From contig NZ_AFWF01000188.1 in NCBI RefSeq assembly GCF_000222605.1, positions 1 through 46,881 of the forward strand: 46,881 nt of DNA, in the 5' to 3' direction. This DNA comes from Vibrio ichthyoenteri ATCC 700023 (GTDB lineage: Bacteria > Pseudomonadota > Gammaproteobacteria > Enterobacterales > Vibrionaceae). Numbering within the stretch: the stretch's first letter is position 1; every line of letters begins with the position of its first letter. Under the pieces are notes generated by a model. That model worked only from the letters and a program-made list of their open reading frames with translations. It was not told where the DNA came from and ran no database searches. Made by a program: the position numbers and the translations under genes. Shown here in pieces: positions 8,901 to 18,481 of the stretch.

Positions 8901-9542
8901 ATGGCACTGAATCGAATCAAAAAATGCGTTGTTGCGTGGTGGGTTATGGCCGCAACGTTACCAATCTCCTTTGCCAGTTTTGGGCAAATTGGCCTTTCCG
9001 ATTTTCGTTATGGTTATGTGGATTTTGCCGCAGGCTCGCTGGACGAGAAAATTGGTGAGAATAGTAACGTAACCGCGATTAATGCTGGTGGCAAATTGCC
9101 GATTGATCGGCGCTGGCTGGCAACCCTCGATTATTCTGCGCGCTTTATCCATCCCGATAAAACCACCACTGAGATATATACCGTATTGCCGGGGGTGGCT
9201 GCACGAATAGATGCCGGGCCGGGACTTCAGTTTCTTGCGAATGCCAAAGCCGGTATGCAGTGGGCTCGCTTGACTGATGATAAGACCAATATAAAGCTAG
9301 AAAGTAGCAATGAGTTTGTTTGGGGAATGGAGGTTGGTTTAGTTTACAATATTACCCCACGGTGGCGTTTGGCGACCGACGCTGAGCTAAATCGCAGTGA
9401 TATCTTGGATGTAGAAATCTATTCGCTACGGGCTGACTTTCGCATTAACTCAGGGTTTACCATGGGGGGATTCTATAGTCACCGGGACAGTGAACGGGGC
9501 TCAACCAATGAAGGTGGCGTGGCAATGAAATTGTTTTTTTAG
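8901..9542 (+). CDS. Small outer-membrane beta-barrel protein
   Basis: A 213-aa exported protein. The start at 8901 is chosen because AGGTGAG lies 5 nt upstream; an in-frame ATG at 8880 has no such site. Residues 1-24 form a signal peptide (positive ALNRIKK, hydrophobic core, cleavage near SFA-SF). The mature part is a run of amphipathic strands with alternating aromatic residues (YGYVDFAAG, WLATLDYSARF, WGMEVGLVYNI, GGFYSHRDS) and ends in a terminal Phe (KLFF), the usual outer-membrane insertion signal. Size suggests 8-10 strands, as in OmpW/OmpX-type barrels, but I cannot assign the family. An imperfect operator-like repeat TACGAT-N8-ATCGTA (8849-8868) lies upstream. Confidence 0.75.
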   Translation: MALNRIKKCVVAWWVMAATLPISFASFGQIGLSDFRYGYVDFAAGSLDEKIGENSNVTAINAGGKLPIDRRWLATLDYSARFIHPDKTTTEIYTVLPGVAARIDAGPGLQFLANAKAGMQWARLTDDKTNIKLESSNEFVWGMEVGLVYNITPRWRLATDAELNRSDILDVEIYSLRADFRINSGFTMGGFYSHRDSERGSTNEGGVAMKLFF

Positions 9543-9587
9543 CCATGCATTAAGCTATTTGGCTTGAAGTTGCAGCGGTGAAAGGCA

Positions 9588-9613
9588 AAAAAGCCAGCGA
9601 GAGCTGGCTTTTT
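9588..9613. terminator. Bidirectional terminator between OMP gene and aspC
   Basis: AAAAAGCCAGC / GCTGGCTTTTT stem with a GAGA tetraloop between two convergent genes; T-runs exist on both strands. Confidence 0.92.
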
Positions 9614-9633
9614 AAATTGTGCGCTGTTTGTGC

Positions 9634-10824
9634 TTACATTACTGCCGCAATACCTTGGCACAATGGTAGCATGTTGGACTTAGTCATACCGGCAACACTG
9701 ATACGGCCTGAACCCACGATGTAGATAGCGAACTCATCTTTAAGACGCGCTACTTGGTCTTTGTTTAGACCAGAGAATGAGAACATACCATTTTGACGCT
9801 CGATAAAGCTAAAGTCAGCATCAACACCTTGCTCTTTTAGAGTGGTCACAAACAATGTACGCATCTCTTGGATACGGTCACGCATCTCTTTTACTTCCGC
9901 TTCCCATTCTGCACGTAGACCTGCATCATTTAGGATGTAAGTCACTACTGCCGCGCCGTGCGCCGGTGGGTTAGAGTAGATAGAGCGGATGATCGCTTTA
10001 ACTTGAGAGAATGCTGTCGCGGCAACATCTTCATTCTCACCAACAAGTGTGAATGCGCCTACGCGCTCGTTGTACAAACCGAAGTTTTTAGAGAACGAGC
10101 TCGCGATAAGAATTTCTTTGTTGTATTTCGCAAAGGTACGCAGACCAGCAGCATCTTCTTCTACACCCGCCCCAAAGCCTTGGTAAGCGAAGTCAAATAG
10201 AGGAAGCAGTTTTTTCTCTGCTACCAGCTTAGCCAGTACTTCCCATTCATCAGCCGTCGGATCGATACCCGTTGGGTTATGACAGCAGCCGTGCAGCAGT
10301 ACGATATCGCCTGCGTTTGCTTGCTCAAGATCCGCTAACATTGCTGCGAAATCTTTCTCTTTCGTTTCTGCGTTGTAGTAACTGTATTGCGCTGTTTCAA
10401 GACCAGCAGCAGTGAATACGCCAATGTGGTTTGCCCAAGTTGGGTTGCTGATCCAAATTTTCACGTCGCCAAGTTGGCGTTTGATAAATTCACCCGCCAC
10501 GCGCAGAGCGCCTGTACCACCCGGCGCTTGTGCCGTTTTGGCGCGCTTATCAGTAATGATCTGAGCGTCAGTACCGAACAACAGTTTTTGTACCGCAAGG
10601 CCGTACTCTGATGTACCTTCGATGGTTAGGTATGACTTAGTTTTTTCGGTTTCAACCAACGCAGCTTCCGCTTTTTTTACGGTCGCAAGAACAGGTGTTT
10701 CACCTTGTTCATTTTTGTAAATGCCAACGCCTAGGTTGATTTTTTCAGCGCGAGGATCCTTTTTAAACTCTTCCGTGAGGCCAAGAATCGGGTCTGCCGG
10801 AGCAGCAACTACTTTTTCAAACAT
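9634..10824 (-). CDS. aspC: Aspartate aminotransferase
   Basis: PLP-dependent transfer of the amino group between L-aspartate/2-oxoglutarate and oxaloacetate/L-glutamate; it often also acts on aromatic amino acids. The ATG at 10824 gives 396 aa, the length of E. coli AspC, and has GGATG upstream. An in-frame ATG 9 bp earlier is less likely. Signatures: [11 protein letters not shown] near the N-terminus, the [13 protein letters not shown] segment, the [12 protein letters not shown] cofactor-contact region, the Schiff-base lysine in [15 protein letters not shown] (about residue 247), and the substrate-carboxylate Arg in GRISVAGM near the end. Single gene, ending at a terminator shared with the convergent OMP gene. 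Confidence 0.95.
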   Translation of the reverse strand: MFEKVVAAPADPILGLTEEFKKDPRAEKINLGVGIYKNEQGETPVLATVKKAEAALVETEKTKSYLTIEGTSEYGLAVQKLLFGTDAQIITDKRAKTAQAPGGTGALRVAGEFIKRQLGDVKIWISNPTWANHIGVFTAAGLETAQYSYYNAETKEKDFAAMLADLEQANAGDIVLLHGCCHNPTGIDPTADEWEVLAKLVAEKKLLPLFDFAYQGFGAGVEEDAAGLRTFAKYNKEILIASSFSKNFGLYNERVGAFTLVGENEDVAATAFSQVKAIIRSIYSNPPAHGAAVVTYILNDAGLRAEWEAEVKEMRDRIQEMRTLFVTTLKEQGVDADFSFIERQNGMFSFSGLNKDQVARLKDEFAIYIVGSGRISVAGMTKSNMLPLCQGIAAVM

Positions 10825-10997
10825 AATTGTCATCCATGTTAATCGAAGGGGATAATTGTAATAACTTGAATATTTATACCTTTATGATGCACAGGTGACA
10901 ACACAAATGCGTTAGAAACTAGAAATTTTATTCATTAGTCGTTAAAGCTTGTTCAATGTGCTTACTTTTCATCATCTATTATCACTGGAGAGGGGAA

Positions 10998-11057
10998 ATG
11001 ACTGTGTCTATAGAGGCAGAACCTGTTTCAGCCAACTCGTGGCTCAATGGATTTTAG
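10998..11057 (+). CDS. Possible 19-aa small ORF with strong Shine-Dalgarno
   Basis: ATG at 10998 is preceded by GGAGAGGGGAA, one of the best ribosome sites in the window, and opens MTVSIEAEPVSANSWLNGF before TAG. It could be a leader peptide, a small protein, or the surviving 5' end of a decayed gene. Nothing in the next 190 bp on the plus strand forms a recognisable product. There is no Trp/His/Phe-rich attenuator pattern. Existence as an expressed peptide is inference. Confidence 0.3.
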   Translation: MTVSIEAEPVSANSWLNGF

Positions 11058-11214
11058 GTGAGGGGAGTCCTTGTTAAATAACGCTTAAATGAACTTAACT
11101 TAAAGTGGTTTTCCTGTTTAGAGCGCTATTGTGCCGTATTTTCCTCGGTTGGTATGAAGTGGCGGGATTGGTAGATGTTTATGGTGCTACGGGCGCAATT
11201 TGAGTGATGGAAAT

Positions 11215-11241
11215 CGGTCAAGGCCGCGATGGCATTGACCG
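11215..11241 (-). terminator. Possible terminator hairpin
   Basis: CGGTCAA / TTGACCG stem with an inner GCC/GGC pair, 10 bp beyond the stop of the minus-strand 99-aa gene. The following T-tract on the minus strand is weak. Confidence 0.4.
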
Positions 11242-11250
11242 ATGAAAGCT

Positions 11251-11550
11251 CTATTTTTTTAAATCGATTTGCGATTCATGCGCATGGGTTTCAAAATCAG
11301 GGTTGTTTGACATTTTGTTGCTCGCCCAGTGATTAAGATGGCTAAGAATGGCTTTCAAAGCGTGTTTCTCTGTCGGCTGTTCATTTGCAGCGGTTTCAAT
11401 TTCAGCTTTTGGATGAGTCCCGGTCGCATCTTCAGCAATGTGCAGCCAATCAGGGTGCCAGTAGTAAGGCTGACCTAATGGAGTTGTCCAAGTGTGAACA
11501 CCATTGGTTTCGCCTTTATATTCAATATCGTTTTCGTTGTACTTAGTCAT
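11251..11550 (-). CDS. Small YYWHP-motif protein, paralogue A (99 aa)
   Basis: Unrecognised family. The 99-aa soluble protein carries a core shared with the next gene (11723-11953): a Y-x-GE-x2-GVH-x-W start, then PYYWHP[DE]WLH[IV]AEDA, then G-x-HPK, and a C-terminal HA-x-KAIL-x-HLN helix. The density of Tyr, Trp and His is striking for so short a protein. Paralogue A has an extra His/Asn/Lys-rich tail of about 23 residues. GAGAGAAG precedes the ATG. No signal peptide or TM. The two genes lie in the same orientation, 172 bp apart, so they look like a tandem duplication that has since diverged. Function is unknown; metal or ligand binding through the aromatic/His core is speculation. Confidence 0.75.
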   Translation of the reverse strand: MTKYNENDIEYKGETNGVHTWTTPLGQPYYWHPDWLHIAEDATGTHPKAEIETAANEQPTEKHALKAILSHLNHWASNKMSNNPDFETHAHESQIDLKK

Positions 11551-11722
11551 TATTAGCTTCTCTCATCATCTATGAGTTGAGGGTTGTCACTTTAACGTTA
11601 TAAATGTAACAGACTGGAATTATATTTATGTGATGCCAATCGTTTAGCGCTGTTATCAAACCCATCTAAACATGGTGATTTGACCTTAAACTATTTTTAG
11701 CGAAGACGTGAAGTGCCCTAGG

Positions 11723-11953
11723 TTAGCGACCGTTAAGGTGGTCGAGGATTGCTTTCTCGGCATGTTGCTGTGAGGCATTTTCTCCATCGGGCACATCAAC
11801 TGGCTGCTTGGGGTGCAAACCAAGGGCATCTTCTGCAACGTGAAGCCATTCAGGATGCCAATAGTAAGGGTTGTCACCTTGAGGATGGTCCCAGCGGTGA
11901 ACGCCTTGATGCTCGCCTTGGTAAGATAGGTCATCGAGTGTAAATAACTTCAT
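11723..11953 (-). CDS. Small YYWHP-motif protein, paralogue B (76 aa)
   Basis: Unrecognised family; a paralogue of the downstream 99-aa gene. It has the same ordered motifs: YQGEHQGVHRW, then PYYWHPEWLHVAEDA, then GLHPK, then HAEKAILDHLNG, and stops after Gly-Arg, so it lacks the tail of paralogue A. The spacing between motifs is nearly the same in both. GAGGGAAGAGA directly before the ATG is a strong ribosome site. The protein is short, soluble and acidic. Conservation of the core between copies whose linkers have diverged supports real, selected coding sequence. Confidence 0.78.
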   Translation of the reverse strand: MKLFTLDDLSYQGEHQGVHRWDHPQGDNPYYWHPEWLHVAEDALGLHPKQPVDVPDGENASQQHAEKAILDHLNGR

Positions 11954-12156
11954 TCTCTTCCCTCTCTATTTGTCGTCAATATTCAGTATGAACCATAACG
12001 GCGAGACGCGCTGCTTGGGATAGTGTTTGGTGCTTGTCTTTAAGCAAGGTCAGCTTATTTGATGCGGTAACGGTATGAAGTGAATCGCTCTTATGCAGAG
12101 GGAAGCGATAAATAGGTATTGCAGCATGTAAGCAAGAGAAGAGTCGCGACAATATA

Positions 12157-12185
12157 AAAAAACCTCCGACAATGCGGAGGTTTTT
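12157..12185 (-). terminator. Intrinsic terminator downstream of asnS
   Basis: Stem ending CCTCCG / CGGAGG with flanking A- and T-runs and an ACAATG loop, 21 bp past the asnS stop. Confidence 0.9.
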
Positions 12186-12205
12186 GCGTTTCTACTTACT
12201 TCAAA

Positions 12206-13606
12206 TTAGAAGTTAGCTGAACGTGGAGTACGTGGGAATGGGATAACGTCACGAACGTTGCCCATACCAGTTACGTAAGAAACTAGACGCTCAAAACCAA
12301 GACCGAAGCCTGCGTGAGGTACTGTGCCGTATTTACGTAGATCGCGGTACCAGCTCATGTGCTCTGGGTCGATACCCACTTCACGCATACGCTCATCTAG
12401 GATCTCTAGGCGTTCTTCACGCTGAGAACCACCGATGATTTCGCCGATGCCAGGTGCAAGTACGTCCATTGCCGCTACCGTCTTACCGTCATCGTTCGCA
12501 CGCATGTAGAATGCTTTGATGTCTTTCGGGTAGTTCTTAACGATTACTGGCGCTTTGAAGTGCTCTTCAGCAAGGAAACGTTCATGCTCAGAAGACATGT
12601 CGATGCCCCACTCAACGTCAAATTCAAATTTCTTACCAGAGTCTAGTAGGATTTGGATTGCGTCAGTGTAATCAACTTGTGCGAAATCAGAAGAAACGAA
12701 CTGCTCTAGACGAGTAATCGCTTCTTTATCGATGCGAGAAGCAAAGAACTCAAGGTCATCGCGGCACTCTTCTAGTACAGCTTTGAATACAAACTTAAGC
12801 ATGTCTTCCGCAAGTTTTGCTACATCGTTTAGATCAGCAAATGCCACTTCAGGCTCAACCATCCAGAATTCCGCTAGGTGGCGGCTGGTGTTTGAGTTTT
12901 CAGCACGGAAAGTAGGACCGAAGGTGTAAACCTTGCTTAGAGCACAAGCGTAAGCTTCAGCGTTTAGCTGGCCAGAAACCGTTAGGAACGTTTCTTTACC
13001 GAAGAAGTCTTCGTTGTAATCTACTTTACCTGCGTCTGTACGAGGTAGGTTTTCCATGTCTAGCGTTGATACGCGGAACATTTCACCCGCACCTTCTGCA
13101 TCAGATGCAGTGATTAGTGGTGCTGAAACCCAGAAGTAGCCTTGCTCGTGGTAGAAACGGTGAATCGCTTGAGACAGACAGTTACGTACACGTGCTACTG
13201 CGCCGATCACGTTTGTACGTGGGCGTAGGTGAGCAACTTCACGTAGGTACTCGATCGAGTGGCGAGTTTTCGCCATCGGGTAAGTTTCTGCGTCTTCAAC
13301 CCAACCAACCACTTTTACTTCCGTTGCAGCCAGTTCAAATGCTTGACCTGCAGCAGGAGACGCAACGATGGTACCCGTAACTTCAACAGAACAGCCAGTC
13401 GTTAGCTTAAGGACTTCGTCGTTGTAATTATTGAGATTATTTGGGACCACGGCCTGAATCGGGTCGAAACAAGAGCCGTCATAGATGGCAAGGAATGAAA
13501 TTCCAGCTTTGGAATCACGACGTGAACGGATCCAGCCGCGGACAGTTACTTCACTGTCTACTGCTAGCTTACCGCTCAATACGTCTTTAACAGGCGCGTA
13601 AGTCAT
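12206..13606 (-). CDS. asnS: Asparaginyl-tRNA synthetase
   Basis: Charges tRNA-Asn with asparagine (class II synthetase, cytoplasm). The ATG at 13606 ([10 protein letters not shown]) gives 466 aa, exactly the E. coli AsnRS length. The frame is open for 25 more codons upstream, but these do not resemble the family. An N-terminal OB-fold anticodon-binding domain ([15 protein letters not shown]) is followed by the class II catalytic domain with motif 2 ([24 protein letters not shown], partly shown) and motif 3 ([10 protein letters not shown]) close to the C-terminus. GGAG lies about 12 nt before the start, longer than ideal. Monocistronic with its own terminator. Confidence 0.96.
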   Translation of the reverse strand: MTYAPVKDVLSGKLAVDSEVTVRGWIRSRRDSKAGISFLAIYDGSCFDPIQAVVPNNLNNYNDEVLKLTTGCSVEVTGTIVASPAAGQAFELAATEVKVVGWVEDAETYPMAKTRHSIEYLREVAHLRPRTNVIGAVARVRNCLSQAIHRFYHEQGYFWVSAPLITASDAEGAGEMFRVSTLDMENLPRTDAGKVDYNEDFFGKETFLTVSGQLNAEAYACALSKVYTFGPTFRAENSNTSRHLAEFWMVEPEVAFADLNDVAKLAEDMLKFVFKAVLEECRDDLEFFASRIDKEAITRLEQFVSSDFAQVDYTDAIQILLDSGKKFEFDVEWGIDMSSEHERFLAEEHFKAPVIVKNYPKDIKAFYMRANDDGKTVAAMDVLAPGIGEIIGGSQREERLEILDERMREVGIDPEHMSWYRDLRKYGTVPHAGFGLGFERLVSYVTGMGNVRDVIPFPRTPRSANF

Positions 13607-13908
13607 GTTTAAAATAATCTCCATTGAGGTAAAAATTAAACCTGTCGTTCCGAGTGATTTAACTTTGGTATTTTTGACCAAAAAAACGTCGAAACATCAG
13701 GTTGGTATTACTTTTTTATCGAAATGACATATTACCTGTCAATTCGTTCGCTTCAACCTTTATTATCGTTTTGGTGGCGATAATGTCACTAATATTTTCT
13801 CTTCTTTTGTTTACGCCACTCTAAATCGCTTACAAAGCCCTTTCTATCGTTCTTATCAGGCACAAATTTAAGCAATGCCGTCTAGCTACCAAGGGTGTGT
13901 CTATGGTG
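13607..13908. other. Intergenic, asnS promoter region
   Basis: About 300 bp of AT-rich sequence between the asnS start and the end of the broken kinase gene. It must contain the asnS promoter and leader on the minus strand. I see no convincing box, riboswitch, T-box or small gene, and no strong terminator for the kinase gene. Confidence 0.5.
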
Positions 13909-15288
13909 TTAGCCGATATCGAGCTGAGAAATCAGTTGTTGTAGCTGTTGGTTGATGGCAGAAAATTGTGGTCGTAACGCAAGATTTTTCTGTAAACAAT
14001 CGCCTTTCAATGCGACTAAATTTTCTTTGGTCGCTTGATAGATTTGGTCGAGTTCTTGTGCTGAAAAATGGCAGCAATGTTCAAGTAGATCTTCCATTAG
14101 GCAGCCAAATGCTCGCACTTCAATACGTTGCATTGCCTCTCTTTGTTGGCTTGGCAATTTATTCAAATCGGTTGCAGCACCAAAATCACCAAACAAGATC
14201 GCCGCATCTGGGTTGTACATGGTGTTATGGGCGTAGATATCGCCATGACTAACATGTTGATGGTGTAAGTGCGTTAGGCCTGACGCCATTTGCTGCAGCA
14301 TCAGTAATATCGTGGTTAGGTTGTGCTTTGCATCGATGTGAAAAGTATCGCGGGTGCAAGTTTTCAGTGAGGGGGGCAACCCCAAATTCGCATATTGGTT
14401 TGGGATCAGCTCCATCACGAGCCCGAGCCCATCAGCTTGATTAATCTGGCCGATGACTTTGATTAGGTTATCGTGATGGCCAGCTTGTAGACAGTTTTCC
14501 AGCTCATTGCTCGGGTAGCCGTCGCTAGTCACTTCGCCTTTAAAGATCTTAACTGCAATCTGCTCACCGCTACCCGCTAACTGATGCGGTTGTTTGCGCC
14601 ATTTTGCTCGATAAATAATGCCAGACGCGCCTTGGCCAATCACCTCTTCGAGTGCAATGTCTTCTAGTTTGATTAACGGGATAGACGTTGTTAAGTGTGA
14701 CGCTTTCACGCTGAATTCGCCTGCTTGCGTATTTAATGGGTTTCCATCAATTGCAAGCCAACTTAGTTTAGGCAGCCCAAATAGCCAATTAGGTAAATCA
14801 ACGAATGCATTGGCTGAAAGTCTTGCCAGCTCTAAACGTTGGCAGTTTGCCATTGAAGCGGGCAGTGAGGTTAACTTGTTGCCAGCTAAGGCAAGCTTTT
14901 GCAAACGGTATAAACGGCCCATATCGTCGGGAAGTTGAGTCAGTTGGTTGTCGGTTAAAATCAGCCAACGGGTGCGGTCTGGTAGCGTTTGTGCAGGAAA
15001 ATGTTGCAACTTGTTTGATTTAAAACTGATCATTTCAAGCTGTGGACAGGAGAAGAGAGCAGCCGGAATCGTTTCAAAGCAGTTATTCGTCAGGAACAGA
15101 ATTTTAAGCTGCTTTAACTGTGCAAAATTATCTGGTAAGTCCCTGAGTTGGTTGTCGGATAAATCGAGGGTCTCTAAACTGTCTGCAAGTTAAAAAATCT
15201 CGACAGGGAACTCCGTCAACCCTTGTTTTAATTCAAGACGAGTAATGCCTTTTAATTCACCAGATTGTAACTGCTCAATAGTGTGCAA
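13909..15288 (-). pseudogene. LRR-containing Ser/Thr protein kinase, interrupted by in-frame TAA
   Basis: Read from TTG at 15288 (AAGG upstream) the frame encodes leucine-rich repeats then a eukaryotic-type kinase, 460 codons in all. A TAA at 15190-15192 interrupts it after 32 codons (...FPVEIF-stop-LADSLETLDLSDNQL...). The frame is otherwise continuous, so one base change (for example GAA or TCA to TAA) explains it. About six LRRs of the xxLxxLxLxxNxLxxLP type precede a kinase with glycine loop GQGASG, Lys in IAVKIFKG, catalytic loop HVSHGDIYAHN (HGD in place of HRD) and GDFGAA. An ATG at 15033 could restart within the LRRs (374 aa, kinase intact), but no ribosome site precedes it. A sequencing error is possible. 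Targets are unknown. Confidence 0.8.
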
Positions 15289-15472
15289 AGCTTAAACCTT
15301 AATACGGCTAAAAATAGCCGGCAATACTATACCAACATCGATGGCTGATAAAGTTGAATGCTCGCAGCAGAAAGCAAAGTGTAGGGATAGATTTGTATCG
15401 CGGAAATAAGGGACAAATAAGCCTGTAGCGCTGAGACGAATATTCGCCCCAGCGTTTACGGCGTCATGCGGA

Positions 15473-17087
15473 CTAATGTTTCTTGCTGTCACCTTGCGCC
15501 AATGAAAATTGATTGAGTAGCTGTTCCAATCGCTCAGACAAGTGTTCGAGATCTAAACTGATATCACGAGTTTGTGAGGCTAATTGAGATGTGCCATTGG
15601 CATGAGCTGTGATGGTGTCTATCTTGCTTTGGATATGATAGCTAACCGCGGAGGTGGTCTGCGTTTGTTGCTCGATGTTTTTAGTATGATTGAGCACTTG
15701 GTGCATTTCGTTAACCACACTATGCATTGTGGTTGAAAGGAACTCGACATCTTCTGAGCGCTGGTGTGCTTGGTGACAGACATTATCCACGGAGGTGAGA
15801 GACTCTCTGCTGCCTTGTTGAAATTGGCCAATAATGGCTTCGATGTTACTGGTGGCTTCAGCCGTTCGTCCAGCAAGATTACGTACCTCTTCAGCGACTA
15901 CGGCAAAGCCGCGACCTTGCTCGCCCGCCCGAGCAGCTTCGATTGCTGCATTGAGCGCCAACAGATTCGTTTGATCGGCAATACCACTGATCACCTCCAA
16001 AATGGACGATACTTCCGAGGTTTGGTCATTTAGAGAGGAGATCTTTTTCAATAGAACCGACCAGTTGTTTGATATCGTCACTGGCGTGATGGGCATTGCT
16101 GGCGCTTTGCGTAACAATCTCCACAGTCTTGTTGACTAAGGTTGTCGCTTCTAAAGTGGCTTGCTCAGTGTGCTCTTGTTGTGCCAGCATATTGTTGATA
16201 TTGCTTTGTACATCATTGGTTTCAGCTTGTTGATTGTTGGCAGCGTCGTCGGTGGATTGGGCGACATCAGTCAATTGCCCTGCAGAGCCGGCCAAAGAAT
16301 GGCTGGTTTGTTGTACTTTTTGCAGGCTATCACTGACGGTATCCATAAAGGAATTAATCGAATTTGCCAGTACGCCAATCTCATCATTTTGTTTGGTGGG
16401 TAAACGCTGTAGAAGATTTTTCGACTCAGAGACCTGTAACATAAATCGTGAGGTTTTTTGCAATGGACGTACTAATATCTTTCGCGTTAAGCCCATGGTA
16501 AATAAGAAGCCGACAAAGGTAATCGACGCCATGATGCCCATTGCGATCAGTGCTTGTTTACTCACCATGGAGTTGACGTGATTCATATTGTATTCGAGAC
16601 GAATCGCCCCAAGCACTTCGCCTTCTGCCGCTGCATGACAACCAACACAGTTGGTTCCACGGTAATCTAGGCTTGATTTCATTGGTAGCGCGACCACCAA
16701 TCCATTTCCCCAATCTGCGCTGATAGGTTCAATGACCAGTTCACCATTGAGTGCTCGCTGGTCAATGTCGTCTTGTGGGGCTTGATTCGCATTGCCGGGA
16801 CCATAAAGCTTATCAACCGCGGGTGCGCGTAAAACGCGTACTTGCTCTATGCCATCTTGAGCCAACGCTTTTTCACGTAGCGTTTCTTTTTGTGACATGG
16901 TGCCAGTGAGCATCATCATGTTGAGGCTATCAAAATAGTTGCTGGCTTTGTCGTGGAGTTGTTCGCTAAGAACATCATGGATAAGTTGTTTTTGTTGCTG
17001 ATATTGATAAAAAGTCGAGGTGGCGAGAACGCAACCAAAAACCAGTACCAACGTGACGAGGAGCTTAAAAGTAATTGTTGAGCGCAT
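15473..17087 (-). pseudogene. Methyl-accepting chemotaxis protein with CxxCH sensor domain, frameshifted
   Basis: Two overlapping frames form one chemoreceptor. The 5' part (from 17087) gives TM1 (about 8-26), a periplasmic domain with CVGCH (147-151), TM2 (about 179-201), HAMP and the start of the signalling helices, ending ...[10 protein letters not shown]. The 3' frame carries on as ...[16 protein letters not shown] and the conserved hairpin tip [20 protein letters not shown] with [15 protein letters not shown]. Removing one base from the five-T run at 16044-16048 (plus strand) joins them into a 537-aa receptor, the usual MCP size. CxxCH implies covalent c-type haem and gas, redox or haem sensing. 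It may be a true mutation, a slippage-prone site or a sequencing error. As written the protein lacks its CheA/CheW-contact region. Confidence 0.88.
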
Positions 17088-17366
17088 TATTATTTTACAT
17101 ATTATTAGAATAGACGCAACAATTCTATGGATATTTATTACCGTATGTCATAGGAAACTGGTTTGAATGTGACCACTCCCAAAAAGTTCCATTTGTAATT
17201 GTGATGTAATTAACATGTATTAGTTATGTGTCTGTAACGAGATTGGTGCGATGCACTCACCATTGAGATGAGTAAATGAGAAAAGTGACAATCCTATCGG
17301 GCATAAGCTTGTCACTCTGCTAACAAGGCTTTAGTATTGCGTCTTCTTGACGAAAGCCTGAGAAAA

Positions 17367-17732
17367 ATGATGAAAACAGAGTTGTACAAAGAGTTTATGT
17401 TTGAGGCTGCACACCATTTGCCTCATGTCCCTGAAGGTCATAAATGTGGTCGTTTGCATGGACACTCTTTTTTAGTTCGTCTTTATGTCGAAGGGGAAGT
17501 GGACCCGTATACAGGTTGGGTGGTTGATTTTGCAGAGATAAAAGCAGCTTTCAAGCCAATCTACAATCGTCTAGACCACTATTACTTAAATGACATCGAA
17601 GGGTTAGAAAACCCAACCAGTGAAGTATTAGCGAAATGGATTTGGCAGCAACTGAAGCCTTCATTGCCTTTGCTTAGCAAAGTGGAAATTAAAGAAACCT
17701 GTACGGCAGGCTGTATTTATAAAGGTGAGTGA
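17367..17732 (+). CDS. queD: 6-carboxy-5,6,7,8-tetrahydropterin synthase
   Basis: Converts 7,8-dihydroneopterin triphosphate to 6-carboxytetrahydropterin, an early step of queuosine (tRNA) biosynthesis. The 121-aa product from ATG 17367 (or ATG 17370) matches E. coli QueD in length and closely in sequence. Zinc histidines lie in EAAHHLPH and RLHGHSF, the catalytic Cys in [11 protein letters not shown], and conserved [25 protein letters not shown] and [10 protein letters not shown] are all present. The frame is open 10 codons upstream but without family similarity. It is divergent from the chemoreceptor gene. I see no preQ1 riboswitch in the 280-bp leader. A strong terminator follows. Confidence 0.95.
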   Translation: MMKTELYKEFMFEAAHHLPHVPEGHKCGRLHGHSFLVRLYVEGEVDPYTGWVVDFAEIKAAFKPIYNRLDHYYLNDIEGLENPTSEVLAKWIWQQLKPSLPLLSKVEIKETCTAGCIYKGE

Positions 17733-17780
17733 TCATTCCACTCACACTTTCTTTGAGTAAATAGGATCAAAGCAACAATT

Positions 17781-17810
17781 AAAAAGCCAATCATTTGATT
17801 GGCTTTTTTT
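17781..17810. terminator. Bidirectional terminator, queD / GNAT gene
   Basis: A-run, GCCAATC / GATTGGC stem with ATTT loop and T-run between two convergent genes. Confidence 0.93.
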
Positions 17811-17856
17811 AATTCATATCGTCTAAATCGTAGCGTTTTTGTGCCAATGTATAGCC

Positions 17857-18321
17857 TTAGAGTTTGTGGCGCATAATGCGTTCTTTGCCACTTTTACCAT
17901 AGTAAAAGTTGTCACCATCGCTAAAACCGATATGGGAAAAGAAAGCGCGTGCTGCTTCATCTTTAGCGGGTAGGGTGATACATAAAGAATCACTATCACC
18001 ATTAACGGCATAGGCGTACACAAACAGCTTTTGCATTGCTTGTTTGCCAAAGCCTTGGCGTTGATAGCGTTTATCTAACACTATGTACTTTAATCCCAGT
18101 TCATTGCGCCGAGCGAACGTGGCGTAATGAGAGAACGCTTTATCTAACACGAGGTAGCCAATCGGCTGGCGCTCTGAGTAAAGCGCGAGAATCACTTCGT
18201 ACTTAGAACGGTTGTGGTACACCTCTTCAAAGGGGAGGTGGCTTTCTTTCTGCTCTTGATGCACTTCAAGCTGCATTAAACTGGCGAAATCTTTCAGCTT
18301 AGCCGGTTTTATCGCAATCAT
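17857..18321 (-). CDS. GNAT family N-acetyltransferase
   Basis: A 154-aa cytoplasmic acyl-CoA transferase of the GNAT fold. Visible features are the N-terminal IKPAKLKDFASLMQL helix, the central beta-strand GYLVLDKAF, the acetyl-CoA pyrophosphate loop RYQRQGFGKQAM (Q/R-x-x-G-x-G, about 96-107) and the C-terminal ARAFFSHIGF segment. Substrate cannot be inferred. It lies between terminators and appears monocistronic. Confidence 0.85.
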   Translation of the reverse strand: MIAIKPAKLKDFASLMQLEVHQEQKESHLPFEEVYHNRSKYEVILALYSERQPIGYLVLDKAFSHYATFARRNELGLKYIVLDKRYQRQGFGKQAMQKLFVYAYAVNGDSDSLCITLPAKDEAARAFFSHIGFSDGDNFYYGKSGKERIMRHKL

Positions 18322-18391
18322 ATTGCCTCATTAATACTACTGCTAACCAATGAAATTCAACGTAGGCTGATTCTCAAATTGGAAATACAAA

Positions 18392-18416
18392 AATGGCGAC
18401 CATTACAGTCGCCATT
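18392..18416 (-). terminator. Intrinsic terminator downstream of sdaA
   Basis: AATGGCGAC / GTCGCCATT stem with a 7-nt loop; on the minus strand it runs into TTTTTGT. It closes the sdaC-sdaA operon. Confidence 0.85.
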
Positions 18417-18481
18417 ATATCGTCTTAATTATCAATAAAATATGTTTTCACGGATAATTTGACAGCGGATCACTACTAAAG

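Larger units (their letters stand above)
10834..11250. other. Gene-poor spacer (about 417 bp)
   Basis: No recognisable gene or family is visible on either strand. It must hold the aspC promoter (minus strand). On the plus strand there is only a 19-codon frame with a strong ribosome site (10998-11057) and broken frames after it. It may be a gene remnant, but no similarity can be named. Confidence 0.6.

Noticed and set aside
17088-17366. preQ1 riboswitch before queD
   Set aside because: Only a small CGTC/GACG hairpin next to the start; no preQ1 pseudoknot pattern.
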